The notes: a model not told the origin generated them from the sequence alone. A stretch of 53,173 bases of DNA from an uncultured Bacteroidales bacterium (GCA_902801325.1 CADCHQ010000022.1:1-53173); one strand, 5' to 3'. Numbered from the stretch's first letter, positions 7,185 through 15,668 are shown. A program made the numbers and translations.

Positions 7185-7781
7185 ATGAAGAAAGTATTAT
7201 TTTCCGCAGTAATGCTGGTGTTGGCAGCATGCAGCGGGGTGGCTAAACAAGAGAAAGTTATGGAAAAAGAAGGTAAGACAATGGTAGTGTTCTTCTCGCA
7301 TGCGGGAGACAACTACGCAGTGGGAAACATAGAAGTGGGCAACACGAAGATCGTGGCCGACTACATCAGTGAGATTACGGGTGCTGAGCAATTCGAGATC
7401 GTCACCCACAAGTACGACGGCATGGCCTATACGCCACTTATCAACCTGGCGAAGGAAGAAGCCAAGAAGGGCGAACTGCCCGAGTACGAGGGCGACGTGG
7501 ACCTGAGCAACTGCGACACCGTGTTCATCGGTGGTCCCGTGTGGTGGGGCACCTATCCGCAGGTGATGTTCACCTTCTTCAAGAAGCACGCCAACGACCT
7601 GAAGGGCAAGACCGTGATTCCCTTCACCACTCACGAGGGAAGCGGACTGGCCAACTGCGTGGAGGACGTAAGGAAGGCCTTCCCCGGTGCCAACGTGCAG
7701 AAGGGCTTCAGCATCTACGGCCACGAAGTGCGCACGGAACGTGCTAAGGTGGAGAAGTGGCTGAAGGGCTTAGGATATTAA
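7185..7781 (+). CDS. Flavodoxin-family lipoprotein
   Basis: A 198-residue flavodoxin-fold protein. The N-terminus MKKVLFSAVMLVLAAC has a lipobox (LAAC), so it is probably membrane-anchored outside the cytoplasm. The flavin-binding strand KTMVVFFSHAGDNYAVG at about 30-45 and the GGPVWWGTYP loop near 115 follow the flavodoxin_4 pattern. It heads an operon of oxidoreductases, with the aldo-keto reductase start only 12 bases beyond its stop. A likely role is electron transfer or quinone/flavin reduction; an exported flavodoxin is unusual because FMN is normally loaded in the cytosol. Confidence 0.85.
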   Translation: MKKVLFSAVMLVLAACSGVAKQEKVMEKEGKTMVVFFSHAGDNYAVGNIEVGNTKIVADYISEITGAEQFEIVTHKYDGMAYTPLINLAKEEAKKGELPEYEGDVDLSNCDTVFIGGPVWWGTYPQVMFTFFKKHANDLKGKTVIPFTTHEGSGLANCVEDVRKAFPGANVQKGFSIYGHEVRTERAKVEKWLKGLGY

Positions 7782-7792
7782 AATTGAAGATT

Positions 7793-8638
7793 ATGGAGTA
7801 CATTACATTATCAAACGGGGTCAAGATGCCGACATTGGGCTACGGCGTGTTTCTCGTAAGCCCTGACGAGTGTGAGCGTTGTGTGACGGATGCTTTGAGT
7901 GTGGGCTATCGCCTGATTGATACGGCACAGGCCTACCAGAATGAGGAGGGCGTTGGTAATGCCTGGCGCAAAAGTGGCATCAAGCGCGAAGACCTGTTCC
8001 TTGTGACAAAGGTATGGATATCGAATGCCGGTGAAGAAAAGGCTGCCAAGAGCATCGACGAGAGCCTGCGAAAGTTGCAGACGGAATATATCGACCTGTT
8101 GCTCATCCATCAGGCCTACGGCGACGTGTTCGGCACTTGGCGGGCTATGGAGAAGGCTTATCGTGCTGGTAAGGTGCGCGCCATCGGCGTGAGCAACTTC
8201 CAGGCAGGTCGTTTCTTCGACTTCGCCCACTATGTAGAGGTGAAGCCGATGGTGAACCAGTTGCAATGCAACACGCTCATCCAGCAGACAGACATCGAAC
8301 CGATTCATGCAGAGTTTGGCACGAAGATGATGGCGTGGGGACCGCTTGGCGGACAAGGTGTTGACGGCATCGTGAAGAGCGAGGCGCTGACTGCCATCGG
8401 AGCGAAATATGGTAAGAGTGCTGCTCAGATAGCCCTCCGCTGGCTCACCCAGCGCGGTATCGTGGCTATTCCCAAGTCGAGCCACAAGGAGCGCATGGCG
8501 CAAAACTTCGACATCTTCGACTTCACGCTGAGCAATGGCGAGATGGCTCAGATTGCCCAGCTGAACCAGCACGACGCTGGCACCATCAACTTTGGCGACC
8601 CACAGTTTGTGAAATACTTGATTCAGAATTACGGATAA
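7793..8638 (+). CDS. Aldo/keto reductase
   Basis: A 281-residue TIM-barrel NADPH-dependent carbonyl reductase. The catalytic tetrad is visible as Asp43, Tyr48, Lys73 and His106 (LIDTAQAYQNEEGVG, LVTKVW, LLLIHQ), and the cofactor-binding IPKSSHKERMAQN lies near residue 230. The ATG at 7793 is chosen because the family begins with ...LSNGVKMPTLGYG; an earlier in-frame ATG lies inside the flavodoxin gene. It is close to the DkgA/2,5-didehydrogluconate reductase branch. Next to an iron alcohol dehydrogenase it probably detoxifies reactive aldehydes. Confidence 0.92.
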   Translation: MEYITLSNGVKMPTLGYGVFLVSPDECERCVTDALSVGYRLIDTAQAYQNEEGVGNAWRKSGIKREDLFLVTKVWISNAGEEKAAKSIDESLRKLQTEYIDLLLIHQAYGDVFGTWRAMEKAYRAGKVRAIGVSNFQAGRFFDFAHYVEVKPMVNQLQCNTLIQQTDIEPIHAEFGTKMMAWGPLGGQGVDGIVKSEALTAIGAKYGKSAAQIALRWLTQRGIVAIPKSSHKERMAQNFDIFDFTLSNGEMAQIAQLNQHDAGTINFGDPQFVKYLIQNYG

Positions 8639-8652
8639 TAAAAAATACAACT

Positions 8653-9825
8653 ATGCTTGGAAACTTTTCTTATTACAACCCCACCAAGCTATATTTTGGT
8701 GACGAGGCATTGAACTTCCTCAAGGATGAACTGAAGGGCTACGGCCCTGTGGTGCTGCTGAACTACGGCAGCGGCAGTGTGAAGCGCAACGGCATCTACG
8801 ACCAGGTGATTGCCATATTGAAAGAGGCCGGCAAGACCATCGTCGAGAACCCCGGCGTGATGACCAATCCCACCCTGGAGAAACTGAACGAGGGCGTGAA
8901 GATAGCTCGCGAGAACGAGGTGGACCTGATACTGGCCCTTGGCGGCGGCAGCGTGTGTGACTACTCGAAGGCGGTGGCTGCATCGGTCTATTACGAAGGC
9001 GACTACTGGGACCAGTTCTGGCTGAAGCAGCAGAATCCCGCCGAGGACCAGCGACTGCTGCCCGTGGGTTGCATCCTGACGATGGCTGGCACGGGTTCGG
9101 AGATGAACGCCGGTACGGTGATTACCGATGCCGAGCACACGTTCAAGGTGGGCCACGTGTTCGACAGTCGATTGATGCCCCGTTTCTCTATCCTCAACCC
9201 GAAGTTCACGATGACCGTGCCTGAGAACCAGATGAAGGCAGGTATCTACGACATCATGAACCACATCATGGAGCAGTACTTCTCGGACTTCGACGACAAC
9301 ACTAGCGACTACCTCTCGGAGGGACTGATGCGCTCCGTCGTCCACAGCAGTCGCATCGCCGTGAAGAACCCGCAGGACTACGAGGCGCGCTCCAACATCA
9401 TGTGGACAGCCACATGGGCGCTGAATACCCTCATCGGACTGGGCAAGCAGCAGGACTGGATGGTTCACATGATTGGTCACAGTGTGGGTGCCTGGACGCA
9501 TGCCCCTCACGGCTATGCGCTGGCCTCCGTCTCGATGGCCTACTATCGTCGCGCCATGAAGAACGGTCTGCCCAAATTCGTGCGCTTCGCCAAGAACGTG
9601 TGGAACATCCAGGGTGAAGGAATGACCGACGAGCAGGTGGCCGAAGCTGGTCTGCAGGCCCTGAAAGCATGGATGCTGGAGATAGGGTTGCCGCTGACCA
9701 TCAGCGAACTGGGTGCCACCGCCGAGATGATTCCCGGCATCACCGAAACCACCGTCGTCTATCCCGCCGGTTACCTGAACCTGACAAAGGAGGATGTGAC
9801 AGAGATTCTGAAGGAGAGTATGTAA
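8653..9825 (+). CDS. Iron-containing alcohol dehydrogenase (YqhD/BDH type)
   Basis: A 390-residue group III alcohol dehydrogenase. The NAD(P)-binding GGGSVCDYSKA lies near residue 100, and metal-ligand histidines occur in MNHIMEQY and in HMIGHSVGAWTHAPHGYAL (about 205 and 270-290), matching the Fe/Zn-binding pattern of YqhD and butanol dehydrogenases. It starts 14 bases after the aldo-keto reductase stop and ends 1 base before the next ATG. It reduces aldehydes to alcohols with NADPH, consistent with an aldehyde-stress operon. Confidence 0.93.
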   Translation: MLGNFSYYNPTKLYFGDEALNFLKDELKGYGPVVLLNYGSGSVKRNGIYDQVIAILKEAGKTIVENPGVMTNPTLEKLNEGVKIARENEVDLILALGGGSVCDYSKAVAASVYYEGDYWDQFWLKQQNPAEDQRLLPVGCILTMAGTGSEMNAGTVITDAEHTFKVGHVFDSRLMPRFSILNPKFTMTVPENQMKAGIYDIMNHIMEQYFSDFDDNTSDYLSEGLMRSVVHSSRIAVKNPQDYEARSNIMWTATWALNTLIGLGKQQDWMVHMIGHSVGAWTHAPHGYALASVSMAYYRRAMKNGLPKFVRFAKNVWNIQGEGMTDEQVAEAGLQALKAWMLEIGLPLTISELGATAEMIPGITETTVVYPAGYLNLTKEDVTEILKESM

Positions 9826-9826
9826 T

Positions 9827-10846
9827 ATGAAACGAATCATCTGTTTATTTGCAGTACTATTTGTAATGACAACGATAGAAGCACAGACGCTGACTGAGCG
9901 TCAAAAGGGATTGGCAGCATGTGCCTGCCTGATGGCACAGGGAGACGTGGAACGATTGGAGCCTGCCGTGCGCGTGGCGCTCGACAAGGGTGTAACCATC
10001 AACGAACTGAAGGAGGCCTTCTCGCAACTCTACGCCTACACGGGATTTCCACGTTCACTGAACGCACTGGGAGTGCTGAGCAAGGTGTTGGAAGACTCCC
10101 CTCGGGGAGGTTTGGAGGGGGCCTGGCAGGAAGGCAAACCCTGGACGCGTCCTGCTGAATGGGACGATGCCAAGAAGGCATACGAACTGGGCGTGAAGAA
10201 CCAGACACAGCTGTCGGGAAAGCCCTTCGACTATGAGTTCTGTCCGCAGGACGACTATTATCTGAAGGCCCATCTCTTTGGTGACATCTTCGCTGGCGAC
10301 CAACTCTCTGCTGCCGACCGCGAGGTGGTGACCGTAGCAGCCCTGAGCGGACTGGAAGGTGTGGCTCCACAACTCGCCGCCCACAAGCAGGGGGCAGTGA
10401 ATATGGGCAACTCGAAGCAGCTGGTGGACGAACTCTCTGCCTGGCTCTGCAACGAGGGCTACACCCTGAGCACCAAGTGGCCCAAGGGCGAACCCAATCC
10501 CTACGGTAAGTTCTTCACGGGTCAGAGCTATCTGGCCGACGTAGGTGGCGGTGTGATGAATGTTACGTTTGAACCTCGCTGTCGCAACAACTGGCACGTC
10601 CACCACAAGCAGGTGCAGGTGCTCATCTGTGTGGCCGGTCGGGGTTGGTATCAGGAATGGGGCAAGGAGGCTGTGGAGATGACTCCCGGCACCGTCATCG
10701 CCATTCCCGCCGAAGCCAAGCACTGGCACGGGGCACAGAAGGACTCGTGGTTCCAGCACCTGACCTATCACAAGGACGTGCAGGAGGGTGCCTCTAACGA
10801 ATGGCTGGAGCCCGTGACTGACGAGGTGTACGACAAACTGAAATAA
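9827..10846 (+). CDS. Carboxymuconolactone decarboxylase/cupin fusion, exported
   Basis: A 339-residue protein: signal peptide (MKRIICLFAVLFVMTTIEAQ), two AhpD/CMD-like segments (about 25-75 and 125-205, TAADRE-like SAADREVVTVAALSGLEG) and a C-terminal cupin (about 235-320, NNWHVHHKQVQVLI, IPAEAKHWHG). CMD relatives act as peroxidase-like or lactone-opening enzymes and the cupin histidines would bind metal. The linker SPRGGLEGAWQEG at about 91-103 is encoded by a REP-like GC-rich element, so the reading frame has absorbed a repeat. Part of the redox operon. Confidence 0.88.
   Translation: MKRIICLFAVLFVMTTIEAQTLTERQKGLAACACLMAQGDVERLEPAVRVALDKGVTINELKEAFSQLYAYTGFPRSLNALGVLSKVLEDSPRGGLEGAWQEGKPWTRPAEWDDAKKAYELGVKNQTQLSGKPFDYEFCPQDDYYLKAHLFGDIFAGDQLSAADREVVTVAALSGLEGVAPQLAAHKQGAVNMGNSKQLVDELSAWLCNEGYTLSTKWPKGEPNPYGKFFTGQSYLADVGGGVMNVTFEPRCRNNWHVHHKQVQVLICVAGRGWYQEWGKEAVEMTPGTVIAIPAEAKHWHGAQKDSWFQHLTYHKDVQEGASNEWLEPVTDEVYDKLK
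10095..10122. repeat. REP-like element inside the CMD-cupin gene
   Basis: ACTCCCCTCGGGGAGGTTTGG continues into AGGGGGC, the same text found in intergenic REP-like elements, here in frame as a linker between CMD domains. Confidence 0.7.
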
Positions 10847-10864
10847 AAAAAAGAAAGGACTATC

Positions 10865-11455
10865 GTGAAATTGCGTACTATCATTTTATCCCTAACGGCG
10901 ATGCTGCTTGCCTGCTGTTCGTCGGACAGCGAGGTGATGGCGGAGGATCCCGAAAATGCCAGTAATATGATGAAGATGTATATCACAATCGGAGGACAGA
11001 CGCAGAGCGTGACGCTGGAAGACAACGGTGCCACGAAGGCACTGGTGGAAAGGTTGCAGAAGGCACCCGTAACGGTGACGCTCAACAGTAGTGGCGGTTT
11101 TGAGATATGGGGTGCTCTGGGTTTCTCTTTGCCCACGAGCAACCAGCAGACGACGGCCCAGCCTGGCGACGTGATCCTCTACAACGGCAGCAACATCTGC
11201 CTGTTCTATGGCACCAACCAGTGGAGTTATACCCGTCTGGGCAAGATAGACGGACTGTCGGCAAGTGAACTGCGTACTTTCCTGAAAGCCGGAGAGAACA
11301 ACATCAGTGTGACGCTCTCACTGACAAACGCGACATCCGTCAAGGGCATTAAAGCCGACGGCGAAGAGGAGGATTACTACTCGATGAGTGGACAAAAGTT
11401 CAACAATCCTTCGAAAGGCATTTACATCAGAAACGGAAAAAAAGTAAAATTATGA
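10865..11455 (+). CDS. Cyclophilin-like fold lipoprotein with type IX-like tail
   Basis: A 196-residue protein starting at GTG (10865); no ATG fits the signal sequence. MKLRTIILSLTAMLLACC carries a lipobox (LLAC). Residues about 40-155 (MYITIGGQTQSVTLEDNGATKAL, EIWGALGFSLP, GDVILYNGSNICLFYG) match the cyclophilin-like PF18050 family, usually found with flavodoxins and NADPH reductases. The end, YYSMSGQKF plus GIYIRNGKKVKL, copies the sorting-tail pattern seen in the C10 protease. A lipid anchor plus such a tail in one protein is odd. It overlaps the next gene by 4 bases. Confidence 0.82.
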   Translation: MKLRTIILSLTAMLLACCSSDSEVMAEDPENASNMMKMYITIGGQTQSVTLEDNGATKALVERLQKAPVTVTLNSSGGFEIWGALGFSLPTSNQQTTAQPGDVILYNGSNICLFYGTNQWSYTRLGKIDGLSASELRTFLKAGENNISVTLSLTNATSVKGIKADGEEEDYYSMSGQKFNNPSKGIYIRNGKKVKL

Positions 11456-11988
11456 AGAAGGTAATAGTCATATCTACAAGCCTGCGTCGGGGTTCAAACA
11501 GCGAGATGCTCGCCGACCGATTTGTGGAAGGTGCCAAGGTGGCCGGAAACGACGTGGAGAAGATCTCCCTGGTGGGCAAGAATATACAGTTCTGCAAGGG
11601 ATGTTTGGGTTGCCAGAAACTGGGCCGATGCGTCATCAACGACGATGTGAACGACATCATGGCGCGGGTGCTGAAGGCCGATGTGGTGTGTTGGGCTACC
11701 CCCATCTACTATTATGAGATGAGTGGCCAGATGAAGACGCTCATCGACCGCATGAATGCGATGTACTCGCAGGATTATCAGTTCCGTGACGTCTATCTGC
11801 TGACAACGGCTGCCGAGGAAGAGGAAGAAACTCCGAAGCGTGCAGAAATGGGCTTGACGGGTTGGATAGACTGCTATCCCAAGAGTCGTCTGGCAGGTAC
11901 GCTATTCTGCGGAGGTGTGAACGATGCCCGTGAAATAGAAGGTAATGCGAAACTGCAGGAAGCTTATGAATTAGGTAAGAAAGTATGA
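11452..11988 (+). CDS. NADPH-dependent FMN reductase / flavodoxin-family oxidoreductase
   Basis: A 178-residue cytosolic protein of the FMN reductase group. STSLRRGSNSEML near residue 9 is the phosphate-binding loop for FMN, and FCKGCLGCQKLGRC near 45-58 is the cysteine cluster typical of iron-sulfur flavoprotein-like reductases. ATPIYYYEMSGQMK follows. It overlaps both neighbours by 4 bases, indicating translational coupling within the operon. Probable role: reduction of quinones or flavins with NAD(P)H. Confidence 0.87.
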   Translation: MKKVIVISTSLRRGSNSEMLADRFVEGAKVAGNDVEKISLVGKNIQFCKGCLGCQKLGRCVINDDVNDIMARVLKADVVCWATPIYYYEMSGQMKTLIDRMNAMYSQDYQFRDVYLLTTAAEEEEETPKRAEMGLTGWIDCYPKSRLAGTLFCGGVNDAREIEGNAKLQEAYELGKKV

Positions 11989-13130
11989 AACGAATGATAT
12001 TAGCCGCAGTCGTGTTGGGCGGAATGCTCACGGGCTGCACAAACAAAGAACAAACAAAAACAGAAGACGATATGAAAACACTGACTTTGACGCAAGAGTG
12101 GGACAAGGTGTTCCCACTGAGTGAGAAAGTAAACCACCGTAAGGTGACGTTCGAAACACAGTATGGACTGACACTGGCGGCAGACCTTTATTTGCCTGCG
12201 GCGAATGAAAAATTAAAAATTAAAAGTGAAAAGTTGCCTGCCATTGCGGTATCTGGTCCGTTTGGTGCCACGAAGGAGCAGTCGAGTGGACTCTATGCAA
12301 TGAAGATGGCAGAGCGCGGTTTTGTGGCACTCGCCTTCGATCCCTCGTTTACGGGAGAGAGCAGTGGTGAACCCCGTCGTACGGCTTCGCCAGACATCAA
12401 TACGGAAGACTTCATGGCGGCAGTCGATTTCCTGTCGAAACAAGAGAATGTCGATCCCGAACGCATCGGCATCATCGGTATATGCGGTTGGGGCGGCATA
12501 GCCCTGAATGCTGCAGCAGCAGACACGCGCGTCAAGGCCACTGTGGCTTCGACGATGTACGACATGACACGCGTCAGTGGTAACGGATACTTCGACAGTG
12601 AGGACAAGGAAGAGTCGCGACATGCTGCCCGTGAGGCACTCGCCAAACAGCGACTGGCCGACCCGACGGCGATGGCTGGAGGCGTCATCGACCCACTGCC
12701 AGACGAGGCACCCCAGTTCGTGAAGGACTATTATGACTACTATAAGACCGAGCGCGGTTATCACGAACGCAGCGGAAACTCGAACGACGGATGGCGCGTC
12801 ATCGGTACACAGGCCTATGCCAACAGCCGATTCCTCTATTATATCAATGAGATTCGTTCTGCCGTCCTCGTGATGCACGGCGAGAAGGCCCATTCGCGTT
12901 ACTTTGGCGAAGCGGCTTACAAGTACATGGTGGAGGGCAAGGCCGAAGGATATAACACCGTGGGGAAGCCCAATCCCAATCCCGAGAACAAGCAACTGCT
13001 CATCATCCCCGGTGCATCGCACTGCGACCTCTACGACGGCGGTTATACGGAACTGGTGGGCAAGGGCGAGCCTAAGAACCTGATTCCTTGGGACACGCTG
13101 GCCGAGTTCTTTGGGAAGAATTTGAAGTAG
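11985..13130 (+). CDS. Alpha/beta hydrolase lipoprotein (dienelactone hydrolase-like)
   Basis: A 381-residue hydrolase with lipoprotein signal MKRMILAAVVLGGMLTGC. The nucleophile elbow GICGWGG near residue 166 places Cys at the nucleophile position, as in dienelactone hydrolases; the acid is likely in VLVMHGEKAHS and the His in GASHCDLYDGG near residue 345. Near residue 75 the codons NEKLKIKSEKLP arise from an AT-rich heptamer-like tract (12206-12233), an apparent in-frame repeat insertion. Last strongly coupled gene of the redox operon. The substrate is unknown. Confidence 0.85.
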   Translation: MKRMILAAVVLGGMLTGCTNKEQTKTEDDMKTLTLTQEWDKVFPLSEKVNHRKVTFETQYGLTLAADLYLPAANEKLKIKSEKLPAIAVSGPFGATKEQSSGLYAMKMAERGFVALAFDPSFTGESSGEPRRTASPDINTEDFMAAVDFLSKQENVDPERIGIIGICGWGGIALNAAAADTRVKATVASTMYDMTRVSGNGYFDSEDKEESRHAAREALAKQRLADPTAMAGGVIDPLPDEAPQFVKDYYDYYKTERGYHERSGNSNDGWRVIGTQAYANSRFLYYINEIRSAVLVMHGEKAHSRYFGEAAYKYMVEGKAEGYNTVGKPNPNPENKQLLIIPGASHCDLYDGGYTELVGKGEPKNLIPWDTLAEFFGKNLK

Positions 13131-13252
13131 GGGCCCCTCCCAAGGCCCCTCTCCCTAAATCCCTCTCCCGAATGGGAGGGACTTGCGAGATTAACTCCCT
13201 CTTAACTCCCTCGAACGAAGTGAGAATAACTCCCCCATAACTCCTAATAAAC
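13131..13252. repeat. REP-like element and TTAACTCCC tandem tract
   Basis: 13131-13181 carries alternating CCCCTCCC / CCCTCTCCC blocks ending in GAATGGGAGGG; 13190-13250 has repeated TTAACTCCCTC and ATAACTCC units. No gene and no clear promoter are seen between the hydrolase and ABM genes. Confidence 0.65.
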
Positions 13253-13648
13253 ATGACTCGTTTTAAGGTAACACTGATTTTTATGCTACTAACCACAATG
13301 GTATTTGCACAGAGTATGATAGTCCGTATCGCCGAAATCGAGGTCTATCCGCAGCACTTAAAGGAATACTTGGAATATGCCAACGAGGTGGATCGCGAGA
13401 GCATGAAACTCGAGCCGGGCGTCATCTGCCTGTACCCCATGCAGACTGCCGAGGACTCGTGTCAGATTCGCATCCTTGAAATCTACGCATCAGAGGAAGC
13501 ATATCAGCATCATTTGCAGACCGACCATTTCCAGAAATACAAGCAGGGCACCCTGCACATGGTGAAGAGCCTCAAACTCCCCACGATGAAGCCCCTTGAC
13601 CCCGAGGCGATGAAACTGATATTCAAGAAAATTCCTCAAAATCCGTAA
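13253..13648 (+). CDS. ABM-domain (quinol monooxygenase-like) exported protein
   Basis: A 131-residue protein: signal peptide MTRFKVTLIFMLLTTMVFAQ, then an antibiotic-biosynthesis-monooxygenase domain (IVRIAEIEVYPQHLKEYLEYA, EPGVICLYPMQ, EIYASEEAYQHHLQTDHFQKY). The HLQTDHFQ segment is the typical ABM helix. YgiN-type relatives oxidise quinols without a cofactor. It lies 120 bases after the hydrolase behind repeats and probably still belongs to the redox operon. Export of an ABM protein is common in Bacteroidetes. Confidence 0.85.
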   Translation: MTRFKVTLIFMLLTTMVFAQSMIVRIAEIEVYPQHLKEYLEYANEVDRESMKLEPGVICLYPMQTAEDSCQIRILEIYASEEAYQHHLQTDHFQKYKQGTLHMVKSLKLPTMKPLDPEAMKLIFKKIPQNP

Positions 13649-13670
13649 AAAATAATAAGTCCCAAGGCGA

Positions 13671-13705
13671 TTTGATTTCGTTTTGGGATTATTTTTATAT
13701 ATTTG
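13671..13705 (+). promoter_or_regulatory. Probable promoter of the second FMN reductase gene
   Basis: TATATTTG (13698-13705) is a perfect -7 box; TTTG at 13671-13674 is 23 bases upstream, slightly too far, so the -33 is weak. Confidence 0.5.
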
Positions 13706-13754
13706 CAGAAACTTTAAGGAGTTACAGAGATACTATTACTAAATAGATACGATT

Positions 13755-14270
13755 ATGAAAGTTTTGATTTTACAGGCTTCGCCACGTGCGAACGGCAACA
13801 CCGCTTGGATGGCGGAAGAGTACAAGAAGGCTGCTGAGTCAGCAGGGCATGAGGTGACACTGGTGAATGTGTCGAAGAAGAAGATTGCTGGCTGTCTGGC
13901 TTGTGAGTACTGTCACAACAAAGGCAATGGTGCATGCATCCAGAAAGACGATATGCAGGAACTCTATCCTCTGATGGCAGAGGCCGAGGCATTGGTGCTG
14001 GCTGCTCCCATCTACTACTTTACACTCAATGCACAGATTCAGGCTCCCATACAGCGCATGTACTGTGTGAACAAGCCTGCCAAGGTGACGAAGATGGCAT
14101 TGCTCGTGTCCTCATACTCGCCTGGAGTCTATGATGGTGCCAAAGCCGAATTCCGCGACATCTGCAACTACTGGGGTGCAGAGAGCATGGGTGTAGTGAC
14201 TGCCAAGATTGATGAACAGAAGACCGAGGAAACCCAACAGAAGGTTGTTGCTCTGGCAGGCAAGCTATAA
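13755..14270 (+). CDS. NAD(P)H-dependent flavodoxin-fold oxidoreductase
   Basis: A 171-residue flavoprotein of the same group as the 11452 gene. QASPRANGNTAWMAEE at the N-terminus is the FMN phosphate loop, GCLACEYCHNKGNGAC near 45-60 the Cys cluster, and APIYYFTLNAQIQAPIQR the flavin-ring region. The C-terminal GAESMGVVTA fits. It has its own promoter and a separate downstream partner, a small winged-helix protein 36 bases away. Likely role: quinone or flavin reduction in the cytosol. Confidence 0.88.
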   Translation: MKVLILQASPRANGNTAWMAEEYKKAAESAGHEVTLVNVSKKKIAGCLACEYCHNKGNGACIQKDDMQELYPLMAEAEALVLAAPIYYFTLNAQIQAPIQRMYCVNKPAKVTKMALLVSSYSPGVYDGAKAEFRDICNYWGAESMGVVTAKIDEQKTEETQQKVVALAGKL

Positions 14271-14305
14271 GTCGCTCGTGAAGAAAACATCTAAAATAAT
14301 CTGAT

Positions 14306-14479
14306 ATGAAAGAACAAGTATTGCAGGCTATGCGTGAGGCAGGTAAACCTGTTTCGGCTGGTGACGTTACCAAGGCACTGGGTGCCGACAGAAAGGAAGT
14401 GGACAAGGCCTTTGCCGAGTTGAAGAAGGAGGGTGCCATCGTGTCGCCCGTTCGCTGTAAGTGGGAACCCGCTAAGTAA
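14306..14479 (+). CDS. Small winged-helix DNA-binding protein (57 aa)
   Basis: The frame from ATG 14306 encodes 57 residues, MKEQVLQAMREAGKPVSAGD at the start, then VTKALGADRKEVDKAFAELKK and a wing EGAIVSPVRCKWEPAK. The pattern helix, PVSAGDVTKALG, recognition helix, wing is a compact winged HTH of the kind that reads promoters. It lies between the FMN reductase and the CDF transporter, 2 bases before the latter ATG, so it is probably translated with it. It may sense metal or redox state through Cys51; that is inference only. Confidence 0.75.
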   Translation: MKEQVLQAMREAGKPVSAGDVTKALGADRKEVDKAFAELKKEGAIVSPVRCKWEPAK

Positions 14480-14481
14480 TA

Positions 14482-15585
14482 ATGGATCGCAGTCAAGAAA
14501 TTATCCGCACCAGTTGGATAGGCATTGTAACGAATGTCCTGCTGGCTGGCTTCAAGGCTGTTGTCGGCGTTCTGGCAAGTTCGGTTGCCATCGTGATGGA
14601 TGCCGTCAACAACCTGAGTGATGCGTTGTCGAGTGTCATCACCATCGTAGGCACGAAACTCTCACAGCGCCCTGCCGACCGCAAACATCCCTTCGGCTTC
14701 GGACGAATCGAATACTTCAGTGCCATCATCATCGCCGTCATTGTGCTGTCGGCAGGTGTCACCTCACTCATAGAGTCAGTCAAGAAGATATTCGACCCGA
14801 CTACGCCTGAATATACGAAGACAACACTCCTCGTCATCGTGGTGGCTATCGTGGTGAAACTGGTGTTGGGACAATATGTTAAACGTAAGGGAGAGGCGTT
14901 GAAGAGCGATGCGCTGATAGCCTCTGGTTCGGATGCCTTGTTCGATGCCGTCATCACGTTGGCGACACTCGTCTCGGCAGGTGTCATGCTGATGTGGAAC
15001 GTGTCACTTGATGGAATTCTGGGAGCCCTGATATCCATCGTTATCATTAAGGCCGGTATCGAGATGTTGGCTTCGCCTGTCAACGAACTGCTTGGAGTCA
15101 GTATTCCCGCTGAGCTTACCCGTGAGATCAAGAAGGAGGTTTCCGACTTTGAGGGCGTTCATGGGGTGTTCGACCTGATACTCCACAACTACGGTCCTGA
15201 CGTGAAGATTGGTTCTTTGCACATCAACGTTTATGATACGATGTCGGCTCACGAGATTCATGCCTTGACCCGCAAGATATCGACGTCGATGTTCGATAAG
15301 CATGGTATCGTAATGACCGTGGGCGTTTATGCCATTGCCACTGGGGATAACAGGCGAGCCGACTTGCAGTCGCAAGTGATGCAGACCCTTGCTGCACACA
15401 AGGAGATCGTTCAGGTGCATGGTTTCCTCTATTCAGAGAAGGACCAATTGCTTTCCGTCGATGTGGTTCCGGATATTTCGGTTCACGACGATGCTGCACT
15501 GGTGAGTCAGCTTACCAGTGAGATTCAACCGTTAGTGCCTGATATGCAGCTGGTCATCGTGATTGATCATAACTACAGCGAATGA
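14482..15585 (+). CDS. Cation diffusion facilitator (CDF) transporter
   Basis: A 367-residue inner-membrane antiporter exporting divalent metals (Zn, Fe or Mn). Transmembrane segments fill residues about 15-200; the metal-site aspartates appear in AIVMDAVNNLSDALSS (helix 2) and SGSDALFDAVITL (helix 5). The cytosolic C-terminal domain (about 205-290, EGVHGVFDLILHNYGPDVKIGSLHINV) is the ferredoxin-like dimerisation module, with an extra domain after it. It starts 2 bases after the winged-helix gene. Metal specificity cannot be read safely. Confidence 0.92.
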   Translation: MDRSQEIIRTSWIGIVTNVLLAGFKAVVGVLASSVAIVMDAVNNLSDALSSVITIVGTKLSQRPADRKHPFGFGRIEYFSAIIIAVIVLSAGVTSLIESVKKIFDPTTPEYTKTTLLVIVVAIVVKLVLGQYVKRKGEALKSDALIASGSDALFDAVITLATLVSAGVMLMWNVSLDGILGALISIVIIKAGIEMLASPVNELLGVSIPAELTREIKKEVSDFEGVHGVFDLILHNYGPDVKIGSLHINVYDTMSAHEIHALTRKISTSMFDKHGIVMTVGVYAIATGDNRRADLQSQVMQTLAAHKEIVQVHGFLYSEKDQLLSVDVVPDISVHDDAALVSQLTSEIQPLVPDMQLVIVIDHNYSE

Positions 15586-15668
15586 CCTTGGGCTTTATGT
15601 GAAAGAATATTTAGGCAAAAGAGTGTATTAAAATTATTTTGTTTCTTCGCAGACTAATTGATGTACGT

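Noticed and set aside
8689..9840. Long antisense frame (383 codons) over the alcohol dehydrogenase
   Set aside because: Codon-bias shadow of a strongly conserved gene; His/Val-rich composition and no promoter. The same holds for the antisense frames over the aldo-keto reductase, CMD-cupin and permease genes.
12477..12500. Loss of the catalytic serine in the 11985 hydrolase
   Set aside because: Cys in GICGWGG is the normal nucleophile of dienelactone-hydrolase-type enzymes, so the enzyme is not necessarily dead.
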